From an uncultured Paracoccaceae bacterium (GTDB taxonomy: Bacteria; Pseudomonadota; Alphaproteobacteria; Rhodobacterales; Rhodobacteraceae), in the NCBI GenBank assembly GCA_913041145.1, contig CAJWHE010000018.1, positions 1 to 36,232 of the forward strand: a stretch of 36,232 nt of DNA. The letters run 5' to 3'. Below are positions 16,614 to 25,799 of this stretch, piece by piece (positions within the stretch are counted from its first letter, which is position 1; every line of letters starts with the position of its first letter). Both the position numbers and the translations under genes were made by a program. Below the pieces are notes generated by a model. The model ran no database searches. It was not told the DNA's origin and saw only the letters and a program-made list of their open reading frames with translations.

Positions 16614-17987
16614 ATGAGTATAGATTGGAATAAAGCTAGTTGGCGGTCACTCCCAAGAATTCAAATGCCAGATTATCCAAGTAAAAGTGAATTAGGTGAA
16701 GTGGAGCGGACTCTATCAAAATACCCTCCACTAGTATTTGCTGGTGAGACGCGAACTCTAAAGAAACAACTGGAAGCTGTCTCCAAAGGGGAGGCTTTTT
16801 TATTACAAGGTGGTGATTGTGCTGAAAGTTTCAACGAGTTTTCAGCGGATAGCATAAGAGATACTTTTAAGGTTATGCTCCAAATGGCAATGGTGTTAAC
16901 TTATGGCGCGAAAGTGCCTGTGGTTAAGATCGGTAGGATTGCTGGACAATTTGCTAAACCACGATCTTCACCAACGGAAAAGATAAATGAAGTTGAACTT
17001 CCTATTTATAGAGGTGATATAATTAATGGTCTTGAGTTTAATAAAGAATCAAGAGTCCCAGACCCAAAAAGAATGCTTCAAGCATATACTCAGTCGGCAG
17101 CGTCATTAAATTTACTACGTGCATTTTCTAAAGGCGGGTTTGCCGATATAAATCATGTACACTCGTGGACATTGGGATTTACTGATGAAGAAAGGGCGTC
17201 TCGATATAGAGATATGGCGTCTCGCATTCAAGACAGCATTGATTTTATGTCTGCTGCAGGATTAAGTGGCAGTAATAGTTCTGAACTTAATTCAGTTGAT
17301 TTTTATACTAGTCATGAAGCCTTATTATTAGAATATGAAGAGGCATTAGCACGGATTGACTCAACGACAGGACTCCCTTTGGCAGGGTCAGGTCATATGA
17401 TTTGGATTGGGGATAGAACTAGGCAACCATCAGGGGCACATGTGGAGTTTGCAAAGGGAGTGCAAAACCCAATTGGATTAAAATGTGGGCCATCTACGAC
17501 AGTTGAAGACCTTAAACTACTATTAAATATACTTAACCCTCAAAATGAAGCAGGAAGAGTAACTTTAATTGCTCGCTTTGGTGCGGGAAAAGTTCAGGAC
17601 TATTTACCCAAACTTATTAAATGTGTAAAAGAAGAAGGAGCAAAGGTAGTTTGGTGTTGTGATCCCATGCATGGAAATACAATAAAGTCGATCTCTGGGT
17701 ATAAAACTAGAACTTTTGATAGCGTTATAAAAGAGGTTAAAGAATTTTTTGAGATACATCGTTTAGAAAATACAGTCCCTGGAGGAGTTCACTTTGAAAT
17801 GACTGGGCAAGATGTGACTGAATGTACTGGGGGCGTTAGAGACATTACAGATGAAGATTTATCTGACCGTTATCATACAGCTTGTGATCCTAGGCTCAAT
17901 GCTTCTCAGGCTCTTGAGTTGGCATTCCTTGTTTCAGAAGAGTTAGCTCTTTTAAAGTCTAATCAGGCTAATGCTGTAAGGGTATAG
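16614..17987 (+). CDS. 3-deoxy-7-phosphoheptulonate synthase, class II
   Basis: First enzyme of the shikimate pathway (phosphoenolpyruvate + erythrose 4-phosphate to DAHP), plant/type II form, 457 aa. The metal ligands are visible at the spacing of the mycobacterial enzyme: C69 (QGGDCAESF), H353 (CDPMHGNT), E395 (HFEMTGQD) and D425 (CDPRLNASQ). I place the start at ATG 16614, preceded by GAGGTGGTGGA and giving the family-typical [14 protein letters not shown]. An upstream in-frame non-ATG start at 16542 would add 24 residues that do not look like the family. The upstream 204 bp hold no other gene. Confidence 0.94.
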   Translation: MSIDWNKASWRSLPRIQMPDYPSKSELGEVERTLSKYPPLVFAGETRTLKKQLEAVSKGEAFLLQGGDCAESFNEFSADSIRDTFKVMLQMAMVLTYGAKVPVVKIGRIAGQFAKPRSSPTEKINEVELPIYRGDIINGLEFNKESRVPDPKRMLQAYTQSAASLNLLRAFSKGGFADINHVHSWTLGFTDEERASRYRDMASRIQDSIDFMSAAGLSGSNSSELNSVDFYTSHEALLLEYEEALARIDSTTGLPLAGSGHMIWIGDRTRQPSGAHVEFAKGVQNPIGLKCGPSTTVEDLKLLLNILNPQNEAGRVTLIARFGAGKVQDYLPKLIKCVKEEGAKVVWCCDPMHGNTIKSISGYKTRTFDSVIKEVKEFFEIHRLENTVPGGVHFEMTGQDVTECTGGVRDITDEDLSDRYHTACDPRLNASQALELAFLVSEELALLKSNQANAVRV

Positions 17988-18063
17988 GCCTTAACTTTTT
18001 TCAAACTCTTTTTGGGTAATATAGGTAAGTTTAATAGTTTATTTTCAAATGTTGGTATAACAA

Positions 18064-18705
18064 ATGCAAAGTCGTAGAGGTATATTATTTATTTTGAGCT
18101 CCCCATCAGGAGCTGGAAAATCTACACTTGCACGACGTTTAATGAATTGGGATAATACTTTATCTTTTTCTGTTTCTGCTACGACACGCAATCCTAGAGC
18201 TGGCGAAATAGAGGGAAGGGAATATTTTTTTCGTTCTCACAATGAATTCGTACAAATGGTAGATAATAATGAAATGCTTGAACATGCTGAGGTCTTTGGT
18301 AATTTTTATGGTTCGCCACGAGAAGTAGTCGAAAATACAATTCTTGAGGGTAGAGATGTTATTTTTGATATTGATTGGCAAGGAGGTCAGCAAATTCGAA
18401 ACTCAGGATTGGCAAATGACGTTGTCTCAATTTTTATTTTACCACCTTCGCTAAAAGAACTTCAAGAACGGTTGAAGGGAAGGGGGCAAGATACAGATGA
18501 GGTAATTCAAAATAGAATGGAAAAATGTCGAGAAGAAATAAACCATTGGGCTGAGTATGATTATTGCTTAGTCAATAGAAAGCTAGATGATACTGAAGAG
18601 GATTTAAAAAATATTTTAAAAGCAGAGCGTCTTAAAAAATGTCGACAATTAAGTTTAAAGAGTTTGGTTTCTAATCTTTATAACGAAGTTGAGCTTAAGT
18701 CATAA
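18064..18705 (+). CDS. gmk: Guanylate kinase
   Basis: A 213-aa nucleotide kinase converting GMP to GDP with ATP. The P-loop is SPSGAGKST (residues 13-21), followed by the GMP-binding segments SATTRNPRAGEIEGREYFF (about 38-56) and EHAEVFGNFYGSPR (about 77-90), then DVIFDIDWQGGQQIR (about 98-112). The lid and adenine-binding region include GRGQDTDEVIQNRM. Length is normal. Its stop overlaps the start of the gamma-carbonic anhydrase gene (TAATG), so the two are co-translated. Confidence 0.95.
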   Translation: MQSRRGILFILSSPSGAGKSTLARRLMNWDNTLSFSVSATTRNPRAGEIEGREYFFRSHNEFVQMVDNNEMLEHAEVFGNFYGSPREVVENTILEGRDVIFDIDWQGGQQIRNSGLANDVVSIFILPPSLKELQERLKGRGQDTDEVIQNRMEKCREEINHWAEYDYCLVNRKLDDTEEDLKNILKAERLKKCRQLSLKSLVSNLYNEVELKS

Positions 18706-19235
18706 TGGCACTTTTCGCATTGAATTCTATTAAACCCAATGTTCCAGATAGTGATAATTTCTGGCTTGCCCCAGATTCAAATGTTATTGGAAATGTAGAA
18801 ATACAAAACCTGGTGTCAATTTGGTTTGGCTCAACTGTTAGAGGAGATAATGATCATATCTCTATTGGTCTGGGAAGCAATATTCAGGAGAACTGTGTTC
18901 TTCATACTGACAAAGGTTTCCCGTTGAAGGTGGGAGTGGAATGTACGATTGGACATAAGGCTATTCTTCATGGGTGTTCTGTGGGAGATGGATCATTAAT
19001 TGGGATGGGTGCAATAATTTTAAACGGAGCAATCATAGGTAAAAACTGTTTAATTGGAGCTGGAACGTTAGTCCCTGAAAATAAAGTAATACCTGATGGA
19101 TGCCTGTACGTTGGGTCACCCTGCCGTTTTGTTAGAAAGCTTTCTGAATCTGAAAAAAATGATCTAATTTTAACTGCAATCAATTATCAAGAAAATATGA
19201 AGCGGTATAAAGATAATCTTAAGAAACTTATGTAA
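18705..19235 (+). CDS. Gamma-class carbonic anhydrase family protein
   Basis: A 176-aa left-handed beta-helix protein with hexapeptide repeats. The three zinc histidines are present: H67 (VLHTD), H84 and H89 (GHKAILHG, the same 5-residue spacing as in Methanosarcina Cam). A C-terminal helix follows. Many bacterial members (YrdA/CaiE/PaaY type) have weak or unproven carbonic anhydrase activity, so the family name is safer than the reaction. The gene overlaps gmk by one base. Confidence 0.88.
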   Translation: MALFALNSIKPNVPDSDNFWLAPDSNVIGNVEIQNLVSIWFGSTVRGDNDHISIGLGSNIQENCVLHTDKGFPLKVGVECTIGHKAILHGCSVGDGSLIGMGAIILNGAIIGKNCLIGAGTLVPENKVIPDGCLYVGSPCRFVRKLSESEKNDLILTAINYQENMKRYKDNLKKLM

Positions 19236-19307
19236 TGACCGTTTTTTATTTAATTTTTTTAGTTATAGGAAGATAAGAATAAGTGAGTAAACTTATTTTA
19301 AAAATAC

Positions 19308-19329
19308 TCAATCAGTAACGAATGATTGA
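19308..19329. repeat. 7-bp inverted repeat upstream of olsB
   Basis: In the 156-bp gap before olsB there is a perfect dyad TCAATCA (19308-19314) / TGATTGA (19323-19329) with an 8-nt centre, about 63 bp before the olsB start. It could be an operator or the hairpin of a leader. I do not see a recognisable Pho box in this gap. Confidence 0.3.
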
Positions 19330-19391
19330 AATAGGGCTTAGTTAGAGTTATGTAAGTATTCCTGTTAGTTTAAGGTGTATAGTTTATCAAA

Positions 19392-20162
19392 ATGGCGGCT
19401 TTATTGGAAACATTTGAACCAGAATTTGAGATTAAGATAGCTTCAACAGAGCAAGATATTCTGTCGTCTCAGAGGTTGCGTTATAAGGTTTTTGTAGAAG
19501 AACTTAGTGGTAATGGGGAATTAGTTGACCATAAAAATAAGTTAGAAAGGGATGAATTTGACCCTTATTTTGATCATTTAATTTTAACTGACAAAGCCAA
19601 TCCTTCCATTGGAGTAGTAGGGGTGTATCGAGTTTTAAGAGATCAGAAAATGCAAGATATTGGTCGTTTTTATAGTGAAGGAGAGTACGATCTAACTATG
19701 TTGCATAAATCTGGTTTGCGTCTTCTTGAATTGGGAAGGTCATGTATTCATCCAAGGTATAGAGGTGGAACAGCAATGTATCATTTGTGGCAAGGGCTTT
19801 CAAAATACATTACTGAATACAAAATTGATATTTTATTTGGAGTGGCAAGCTTTCATGGAACTAATCTTTTAGAAGCTGCACAGCCGTTGTCATATTTATA
19901 TCATAATTATACGGTTCGAGACGAACTGTGCCCAAGGTCGTTAGTCCATGAGGATATGAACATCTTAAATAGTAACCAAATTGATCGGAAAATAGCGGTA
20001 AAAAACATACCACCATTAATTAAATCTTATTTGCGTTTGGGAGGACTGATAGGGGACGGTGCATTTATAGATAAGGACTTTAATACTATAGATGTTTGTT
20101 TAGTAATGGAATTGTCTACTATGTCTAATAAACATAAAGAAATTTATACTAAAGTTCGGTAA
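19392..20162 (+). CDS. olsB: Ornithine lipid synthase subunit OlsB (L-ornithine N-acyltransferase)
   Basis: A 256-aa GNAT-fold enzyme that transfers a 3-hydroxyacyl chain from ACP to the alpha-amino group of ornithine, forming lyso-ornithine lipid. Family elements: SSQRLRYKVFVEELSGNG (about residues 25-42), a D-EFDPYFDHLIL segment (about 54-66), and ELGRSCIHPRYRGGTAMYHLW (about 113-133) of the acyl/CoA-type loop. FGVASFHGTN follows near residue 155. The gene is immediately followed (2 bp) by olsA, its pathway partner. The Shine-Dalgarno is weak. Confidence 0.9.
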   Translation: MAALLETFEPEFEIKIASTEQDILSSQRLRYKVFVEELSGNGELVDHKNKLERDEFDPYFDHLILTDKANPSIGVVGVYRVLRDQKMQDIGRFYSEGEYDLTMLHKSGLRLLELGRSCIHPRYRGGTAMYHLWQGLSKYITEYKIDILFGVASFHGTNLLEAAQPLSYLYHNYTVRDELCPRSLVHEDMNILNSNQIDRKIAVKNIPPLIKSYLRLGGLIGDGAFIDKDFNTIDVCLVMELSTMSNKHKEIYTKVR

Positions 20163-20164
20163 AG

Positions 20165-21007
20165 ATGACTAATGTTGATCATAATACTCCAGAGTTGGTA
20201 GCCCCTGATCTTAATTTTATTGCATATGTTAGAGGGATAATTCGACTAATTCTTTTGGTAGCTTTATTGCTGGGAGGATCAGCAATTTATATCATAATTC
20301 GGATGTTTGAGTGGCCACTAGTAGGAAAAAAACGTCCTGTATCAGGTTATATAACCAAACTTGTTTGTCAGATTTCACTGCTCATTATCGGGCTTAAACT
20401 TTTCGTATCTGGCCGGCCAATGAATAAAAAAGGGGCAATTGTATCTAATCATATATCTTGGTTAGATATTTTTGTTCTAAACTCTCAGGCACGAATGTAT
20501 TTTGTAGCTAAATCTGAAGTTTCAGCTTGGCCAATTATAGGATGGTTAGCCAACTTAACTGGCACAATCTTCATAAGACGAAATAAACTTTATGCAAAAA
20601 GTCAAATTAAGTTATTTGAGGATTGTTTAATTGAAGGGCAAAGAGTTTTATTTTTTCCAGAAGGCACTAGCAGTGATGGCGTAAGGGTTTTACCATTTAA
20701 GAGTACATTGTTTGAGTCGTTCTTTGGAGAAAGTTTAAAAGATTTGGCATTTGTTCAACCTGCTTCAATCAGCTATTTTGCCCCAAACTCAAAAGACACC
20801 CGCTTTTATGCGTGGTTTGGTGAAATGTCTTTTGTTAAACATTTTTTTTGGGTTTTGTCGTCAAAAAGTATAGGTCATATTAATTTGAAATTTTATCCTG
20901 AACTCAAAGTAAGCAGCTTTAGTAATAGAAAAAAATTGGCTGAAGCTTGTTTTTCTGAAATACAGGAAGGTTTTACCCGTGAGTTAAAGGAAGTAAAAGG
21001 TCGCTAA
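20165..21007 (+). CDS. olsA: Lyso-ornithine lipid O-acyltransferase OlsA (PlsC family)
   Basis: A 280-aa membrane-bound acyltransferase completing ornithine lipid by esterifying the hydroxyacyl chain. An N-terminal membrane segment lies at about residues 22-46. The PlsC catalytic motif is NHISWLD (H96-X4-D101), and the second motif is FFPEGTSSDG (about residues 163-172). A 1-acylglycerol-3-phosphate acyltransferase is the general alternative, but the olsB-olsA pairing favours the ornithine-lipid role. Its last 35 bp overlap the 3' end of the convergent thiE. Confidence 0.88.
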   Translation: MTNVDHNTPELVAPDLNFIAYVRGIIRLILLVALLLGGSAIYIIIRMFEWPLVGKKRPVSGYITKLVCQISLLIIGLKLFVSGRPMNKKGAIVSNHISWLDIFVLNSQARMYFVAKSEVSAWPIIGWLANLTGTIFIRRNKLYAKSQIKLFEDCLIEGQRVLFFPEGTSSDGVRVLPFKSTLFESFFGESLKDLAFVQPASISYFAPNSKDTRFYAWFGEMSFVKHFFWVLSSKSIGHINLKFYPELKVSSFSNRKKLAEACFSEIQEGFTRELKEVKGR

Positions 21008-21599
21008 GAGTTAACTCAAAGTCGTCAGAATCCCAGATCTCATTTCCGATCGCTATAAAATCTGAGTACTTTAAAAGAGCTTTCATTGTTATTTGATCAA
21101 TATTTCCTTCTGCAACAATAGGGATTTCAATTACTTCTGACCACCATTTAAAAATATCTATGGGTGCCTTTTCGTCATTACTAAACTTGGATTCAGCAAG
21201 TGGACCGATGGACACGTAATCTGCTCCGTTTTCTGCTGCTATTAAGGCTTGATGCTTAGAGTTACCACAAAAAGTTCCAATTATGTGATTTGAACCAAGC
21301 TCTTGTCGAACTTTTGTAATTGAGTGGCCACCATCTGTTAAATGTACACCATTCAATTCTAATTGAGTTACTATTTTATAATGGTTTTCGATTAAAAGTG
21401 GTATTTTCCACTGATCTAAAAGTTTTTTTACTAGGAGTGTAGTTTCAATAATTTCTTTGTCTTTTGTTGATGATAGGCGTAAACGTACGCATGAAATTTT
21501 ATTTTTTTCGATAACTTTCTGTAATTTATATAGAAATATTTCTGAGTCAGTTATTGGGGGTGTTATTAGGTAAATTTCTGGTAAAACTGAGTTGAGCAT
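20973..21599 (-). CDS. thiE: Thiamine phosphate synthase family protein (ThiE/TenI-like)
   Basis: About 208 aa, a TIM-barrel of the ThiE/TenI family, which couples the thiazole and pyrimidine phosphates into thiamine phosphate (TenI members instead isomerise the thiazole). Visible: PEIYLITPP at the start, LNGVHLTDGGHSITKVR, and IIGTFCGNSKHQALIAAENG then ADYVSIGPL, in the alphaproteobacterial style. I choose ATG at 21597-21599; the frame is open to 21740, but the extra 47 residues are hydrophobic, non-conserved and would overlap trmJ. ThiE and TenI are hard to separate here, and no other thiamine gene is nearby. Confidence 0.8.
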   Translation of the reverse strand: MLNSVLPEIYLITPPITDSEIFLYKLQKVIEKNKISCVRLRLSSTKDKEIIETTLLVKKLLDQWKIPLLIENHYKIVTQLELNGVHLTDGGHSITKVRQELGSNHIIGTFCGNSKHQALIAAENGADYVSIGPLAESKFSNDEKAPIDIFKWWSEVIEIPIVAEGNIDQITMKALLKYSDFIAIGNEIWDSDDFELTLSDLLLPLTHG

Positions 21600-21665
21600 A
21601 GAGGTTCTCCAATTAGTGGGGAATAGTAACAGTAAACAAAAAACTAATACTACTGTATACTTTTT

Positions 21666-21671
21666 TATAAT
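21666..21671 (+). promoter_or_regulatory. Putative -10 box for trmJ
   Basis: A perfect TATAAT lies 35 bp before the trmJ start codon in the 107-bp divergent gap with thiE. A good -35 hexamer is not visible at 16-18 nt upstream, so the promoter is tentative. Confidence 0.3.
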
Positions 21672-21706
21672 AGTATCCATAAGGTTTTGTGTGAAGAGGT
21701 AAGATT

Positions 21707-22468
21707 TTGGAAGCCAACCAATCATTAACGGAACGTACAAATCATCGTCAACCCATAATAATTTTAGTAGATCCGCAGCTTGGTGAAAATATAGGGTCGG
21801 CTGCTCGAGGAATGTGGAACTTTGGTTTGAAATATCTGAGGCTTGTTAACCCTAGGGATGGATGGCCGAACAGTAAGGCAACAGCTTTAGCTTCAGGGGG
21901 TGGCGTAGTTCTTGATAATGTAAAGGTTTACTCCAAATTAGAAGAGGCAGTTGAAGATTTAGATTATATATTTGCCACAACCGCCCGCCATCGTGATTTG
22001 GATAAAGAGGTTATTTCACTGGATGATGCTGTGAAGCGAGCTCATATTAAGAGTAATAATGATTTGAAGGTAGGTGTATTATTTGGACCTGAAAGAGCTG
22101 GTCTTGAAAATAAACATATCGCTATTGCAAATAGCTTAATTTCAATACCTGTTAATCCAGAGTATGGGTCTCTTAACTTAGGTCAGTCAGTACTCCTTAC
22201 ATCATATGAGTGGACAAAAATAAATTTAAATGCGCAAGAAGTTGAAGTTGTTGGTAATGAAGTGGCAAGCCATAGCGAAATTCAAAAATTATATGAATAT
22301 TATTTAGAGAATCTTGATGAATCAGGTTTCTTCTTTCCAAAAACTAAAGCAGAGCCAATGAAAATAAATTTACGAAATATGTTTAGTCGAATGCCGTTGA
22401 CAAAAATGGATGTTAAGATTTTTTATGGTATACTGAGACAGTTTGTTAAATGGAAAAAGAAGATATGA
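21707..22468 (+). CDS. trmJ: tRNA (cytidine/uridine-2'-O-)-methyltransferase TrmJ
   Basis: A 253-aa SPOUT-class enzyme that 2'-O-methylates residue 32 of tRNAs using SAM. Motifs: LVDPQLGENIGSAARGMWNFG (about residues 20-40; Asn and Arg of SpoU motif 1), GVLFGPERAGLENKHI (motif 2, about 123-138) and ISIPVNPEYGSLNLGQSVLL (motif 3, about 145-164). The C-terminal extension (LDESGFFFPKTK, then RMPLTKMDVKIFYGILR) is specific to TrmJ. The start is TTG at 21707 with GAAGAGG upstream; the family N-terminus begins just after, so the TTG fits. Confidence 0.92.
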   Translation: MEANQSLTERTNHRQPIIILVDPQLGENIGSAARGMWNFGLKYLRLVNPRDGWPNSKATALASGGGVVLDNVKVYSKLEEAVEDLDYIFATTARHRDLDKEVISLDDAVKRAHIKSNNDLKVGVLFGPERAGLENKHIAIANSLISIPVNPEYGSLNLGQSVLLTSYEWTKINLNAQEVEVVGNEVASHSEIQKLYEYYLENLDESGFFFPKTKAEPMKINLRNMFSRMPLTKMDVKIFYGILRQFVKWKKKI

Positions 22469-22519
22469 TTAAGTAAAAGGATAGAAGAAAAAAATAGTTC
22501 ACTTAATTGAGTAGAGAGT

Positions 22520-23674
22520 ATGATGAAAAAAGGTTTTGTGTTTGAAGAAGTCGGCCCCGATGAAAAAGCTAGTTCTGATAACCGACAGGTAATTAAACCT
22601 GGGATTTTAAATAGATCAAAAAATAATAAACTGAATAAAATGATCTTTTTTTATCTGATCTCGTTACTTACTCTAGTATTTTTAATGATACTTTTGGGAG
22701 GTTTAACCCGATTAACTGACTCTGGGTTATCTATTACTGAGTGGAAGCCATTGACTGGAGTTTTTCCACCATTCAATGAAACTTCCTGGGTAAATGAATT
22801 CTTGAAATATAGTAAAACCTCAGAGTTTAAATTACAAAATATTAATATGACCTTACAAGAGTTTAAAGTTATCTATTATTGGGAGTGGGCTCACAGACAA
22901 TTAGGTAGATTAATTGGTTTAGTTTGGTTCCTAGGGTTCTTTTTATTCTTGGTCTGGCACAAGGTCTCTAGTTCTTGGAGAACACGATTTCTGATATTAG
23001 GTTTTCTGATTGGTCTGCAGGGATTTTTGGGCTGGTGGATGGTCTCTTCAGGATTGAAGAATATGATGGTTGATGTGGCATCTTATAGATTGGCAGTCCA
23101 TTTAACTACCGCTTTTGCAATTTTTGGTCTAATTTTTTGGTATACTTTAAATTCCTCTCGAACAGATTCAGACCTAATACAATCTCAACGACACTCTAAT
23201 AAAAAACTTAAAAGTTTGATATCTGGTCTATTATACCTTTTATATATTCAAATTTTTCTTGGTGGATTAGTTGCTGGTATTGACGCGGGTACAACTTATA
23301 CTGATTGGCCGTTGATGGGAGGTGAGGTTTTTCCTTCACTTGCTTTTGAGTTTAGCCCTGTCTGGATTAATTTTCTAGAGTCAGAGGCACTAGTTCAGTT
23401 CAACCACCGCATTGTAGGATATGTTATAGCGATTTTAACATTTTATATTTGGCTAAAATCCCGTCATTCTGGGAGTAAAAAGTTAAGGTTTCTTTATACA
23501 ATGACTCTTATAGCATTATTTTTACAAATTCTTCTGGGAGTTATTACGGTTAGGTATGCATCACCTTGGCAGTTAGCGATATTTCATCAGTTTGGTGCAA
23601 TTGTTCTAGTCTCAATTTTACTTAGGTCAAGATTTGAAACTATGTTTCCCAGCATTCAATCGGTTAGAAGATAG
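22520..23674 (+). CDS. ctaA: Heme A synthase, type 2 (COX15/CtaA)
   Basis: A 384-aa membrane enzyme oxidising heme O to heme A for aa3-type cytochrome oxidase. About eight transmembrane helices are visible. The four heme-coordinating histidines fall in EWAHRQLGR (about residue 127), LAVHLTTAF (about 194), QFNHRIVGY and AIFHQFGAIVL. The long first loop LGGLTRLTDSGLSITEWKPL and GVFPPFNETSW is the type 2 (mitochondrial/alphaproteobacterial) signature. Two ATG codons are adjacent at 22520; AGAGAG precedes. ctaB and cytochrome oxidase genes are not in the window. Confidence 0.94.
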   Translation: MMKKGFVFEEVGPDEKASSDNRQVIKPGILNRSKNNKLNKMIFFYLISLLTLVFLMILLGGLTRLTDSGLSITEWKPLTGVFPPFNETSWVNEFLKYSKTSEFKLQNINMTLQEFKVIYYWEWAHRQLGRLIGLVWFLGFFLFLVWHKVSSSWRTRFLILGFLIGLQGFLGWWMVSSGLKNMMVDVASYRLAVHLTTAFAIFGLIFWYTLNSSRTDSDLIQSQRHSNKKLKSLISGLLYLLYIQIFLGGLVAGIDAGTTYTDWPLMGGEVFPSLAFEFSPVWINFLESEALVQFNHRIVGYVIAILTFYIWLKSRHSGSKKLRFLYTMTLIALFLQILLGVITVRYASPWQLAIFHQFGAIVLVSILLRSRFETMFPSIQSVRR

Positions 23675-23704
23675 TGGGATTAGTCATAAACTAGACTATC
23701 TAAA

Positions 23705-25798
23705 CTATTTCATTCTTATGACGGGGGTCATGGAGTTTAAAGTCTCTAGATCCAAGTGACACATTATTTTATGTTGATCAGAGATTATTTTGTAATCTGG
23801 CAACTGTGTTTCACACAAATCTTTCCCGGCTTTTTCTTTCCATCTGCATCGCGTTTGAAATGGGCAGCCCGTTGGAGGATTTATAGCTGAGGGTACATCA
23901 CCTTCTAGCACGATATGTTCTTTTACCACTTGTGTATCAGCAATTGGAACTGCGCTTAGCAATGCTTCGGTATAAGGCTGATAAGGTGGTGAGAACACTT
24001 CATCTGTTGTACCAATCTCTACAATATAGCCCAAATACATGACCATTACCCTGTCAGATAAATACCGCACGATACTTAAGTCGTGCGAAATAAATAACAA
24101 GGTGGTTTTATTTTCTCTTTGTATTTCCATTAAAAGGTCTGTTACGGCAGCTTGAACAGATACATCTAATGCTGAAACTGGTTCGTCCGCCACCACAACA
24201 TTCGCGTCACCGGAAAACGCGCGTGCTATTCCAACGCGTTGTTTCTGACCTCCTGATAGTTGCCTTGGCATTCGCGTTGCAAACTCTCTGGGTAGTTTTA
24301 CTAAATCCAGTAATTTAAGCATTCTTTGGTGGCGTTCAATATCATTTTGTCCAAAACGAAAAACTTCTAATGCTCGTATGATTTGTCGTCCAACTGACAT
24401 AGATGGGTTCAAGGTATCGAAGGGGTTTTGAAAAACCATTTGAATATTAGAAATAGTAGAAGTGTCTCTCTTTTCAATTGGTATATTTTCTACGTCGTCT
24501 CCGTCTAGGCTAACTTTACCACTAGTTGCAGTCTCAAGCCCCATTAATACCTTGGCTAAGGTTGATTTTCCACACCCAGACTCTCCAACTATAGCCAGTG
24601 TTTCACTCTCTCTTGCTTCAAAAGAAAGTGTCTCATTTGCTTTTACAACTTTCCTGTTATTTCCGGCAAAGAGTGCGTTTGCATTAACTTCGTAATATTT
24701 TTTTAATTGATCAACTTTTAGAACAACTCTTCCCAAATCCGCTTTTTGAGATCGAGTATTCTGTTCAGGTGGGGTGTCCCAATCTACCTTATCAATCCGT
24801 ACGCACCTAGAACTGTGTGGTTCTTTTGACTCGAGATTCTCCATTTTTATTTTATCGGTATTGCATGATCTTTCTACGAAGTAATTACACCTTGGACCAA
24901 AATTACAGCCGAATGGCCTTTCATGGGGAAGTGGAAAGTTCCCAGGAATGGCTACTAACGGCCGAGAGGTCTTATCTGCTCCTGGCAATGGTATAGATCT
25001 AAATAAAGCTTGCGTGTAAGGGTGCCGCATTTTATCGAAGACTTCGTTAATTTCACCAGTTTCGACAGCTTCACCTGAGTACATCACACATATCTTATCG
25101 CAAGTTTCTAAAACTAGGCCAAGATTATGAGAAATAAATAACATAGAAGTTCCATACTTTTTGCCCAACTCTTTCACTAGTTCTATTACGGCTGCTTCTA
25201 CTGTTACGTCTAAAGCTGTTGTTGGCTCATCCAATATAAGAAGTGATGGTTTGGACATGAGTGCCATTGCGATAACAATTCTTTGCTGTTGGCCTCCTGA
25301 AAGTTGGTGCGGATAACTATTCAGAATCCTCTCTGGGTCTGGTAACTTCACATCAGTTACAACTTCGAGTGCCCTCTGGTATGCATCTATATTTGATAAT
25401 CCTTCATGGATGATAGGTACTTCCATTAATTGTTGAGCAACCTTCATAGATGGGTTTAATGAGGCCATAGGTTCCTGATAAATCATTGCTATCTCAGAGC
25501 CTCTAATTTTTTGTAACTCTTGAGAACTCATTTCATTTAAATTTTGACCTTTGAAGTTAATCGTACCGTTTACAATGCGTCCGTTAACACCTAAATCCTG
25601 CATTATTCCCAGTGCAACTGTGGACTTCCCGCATCCACTTTCTCCTACTAACCCTAGTGCTTGCCCTGGTAGCATCGTACACGAAAAGTCCATAACTGCT
25701 GGAATTTCCCGTAAGCGTGTAAAGAAGCTTATTGAAAGATTTTCTATTTCTAGAATTGGAATACTAGATTTTGACTGATTTTTTGATATATCTTTCAT
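23705..25798 (-). CDS. Fused oligopeptide ABC transporter ATPase (OppD-OppF type)
   Basis: A 697-aa protein carrying two complete ABC ATPase domains, serving as both ATPase subunits of the importer. First half: Walker A GESGCGKS (52-59), signature LSGGQQQRIVIAMAL, Walker B LLILDEPTTALD. Second half: Walker A GESGCGKST near residue 405, signature LSGGQKQRVGIARAF, Walker B VVADEPVSALD. Each half ends in an oligopeptide-type C-terminal extension with four cysteines (GCNFGPRC plus two, and GCPFQTRC plus two). The ATG lies 1 bp after the end of the permease gene. Last gene of the importer operon. Confidence 0.94.
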   Translation of the reverse strand: MKDISKNQSKSSIPILEIENLSISFFTRLREIPAVMDFSCTMLPGQALGLVGESGCGKSTVALGIMQDLGVNGRIVNGTINFKGQNLNEMSSQELQKIRGSEIAMIYQEPMASLNPSMKVAQQLMEVPIIHEGLSNIDAYQRALEVVTDVKLPDPERILNSYPHQLSGGQQQRIVIAMALMSKPSLLILDEPTTALDVTVEAAVIELVKELGKKYGTSMLFISHNLGLVLETCDKICVMYSGEAVETGEINEVFDKMRHPYTQALFRSIPLPGADKTSRPLVAIPGNFPLPHERPFGCNFGPRCNYFVERSCNTDKIKMENLESKEPHSSRCVRIDKVDWDTPPEQNTRSQKADLGRVVLKVDQLKKYYEVNANALFAGNNRKVVKANETLSFEARESETLAIVGESGCGKSTLAKVLMGLETATSGKVSLDGDDVENIPIEKRDTSTISNIQMVFQNPFDTLNPSMSVGRQIIRALEVFRFGQNDIERHQRMLKLLDLVKLPREFATRMPRQLSGGQKQRVGIARAFSGDANVVVADEPVSALDVSVQAAVTDLLMEIQRENKTTLLFISHDLSIVRYLSDRVMVMYLGYIVEIGTTDEVFSPPYQPYTEALLSAVPIADTQVVKEHIVLEGDVPSAINPPTGCPFQTRCRWKEKAGKDLCETQLPDYKIISDQHKIMCHLDLETLNSMTPVIRMK

Positions 25799-25799
25799 T

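Noticed and set aside
21600-21740. N-terminal extension of thiE by 47 residues
   Set aside because: The extension is hydrophobic and unlike ThiE, which begins at PEIYLITPP; it would overlap the trmJ start region on the other strand. The ATG at 21599 fits the family.
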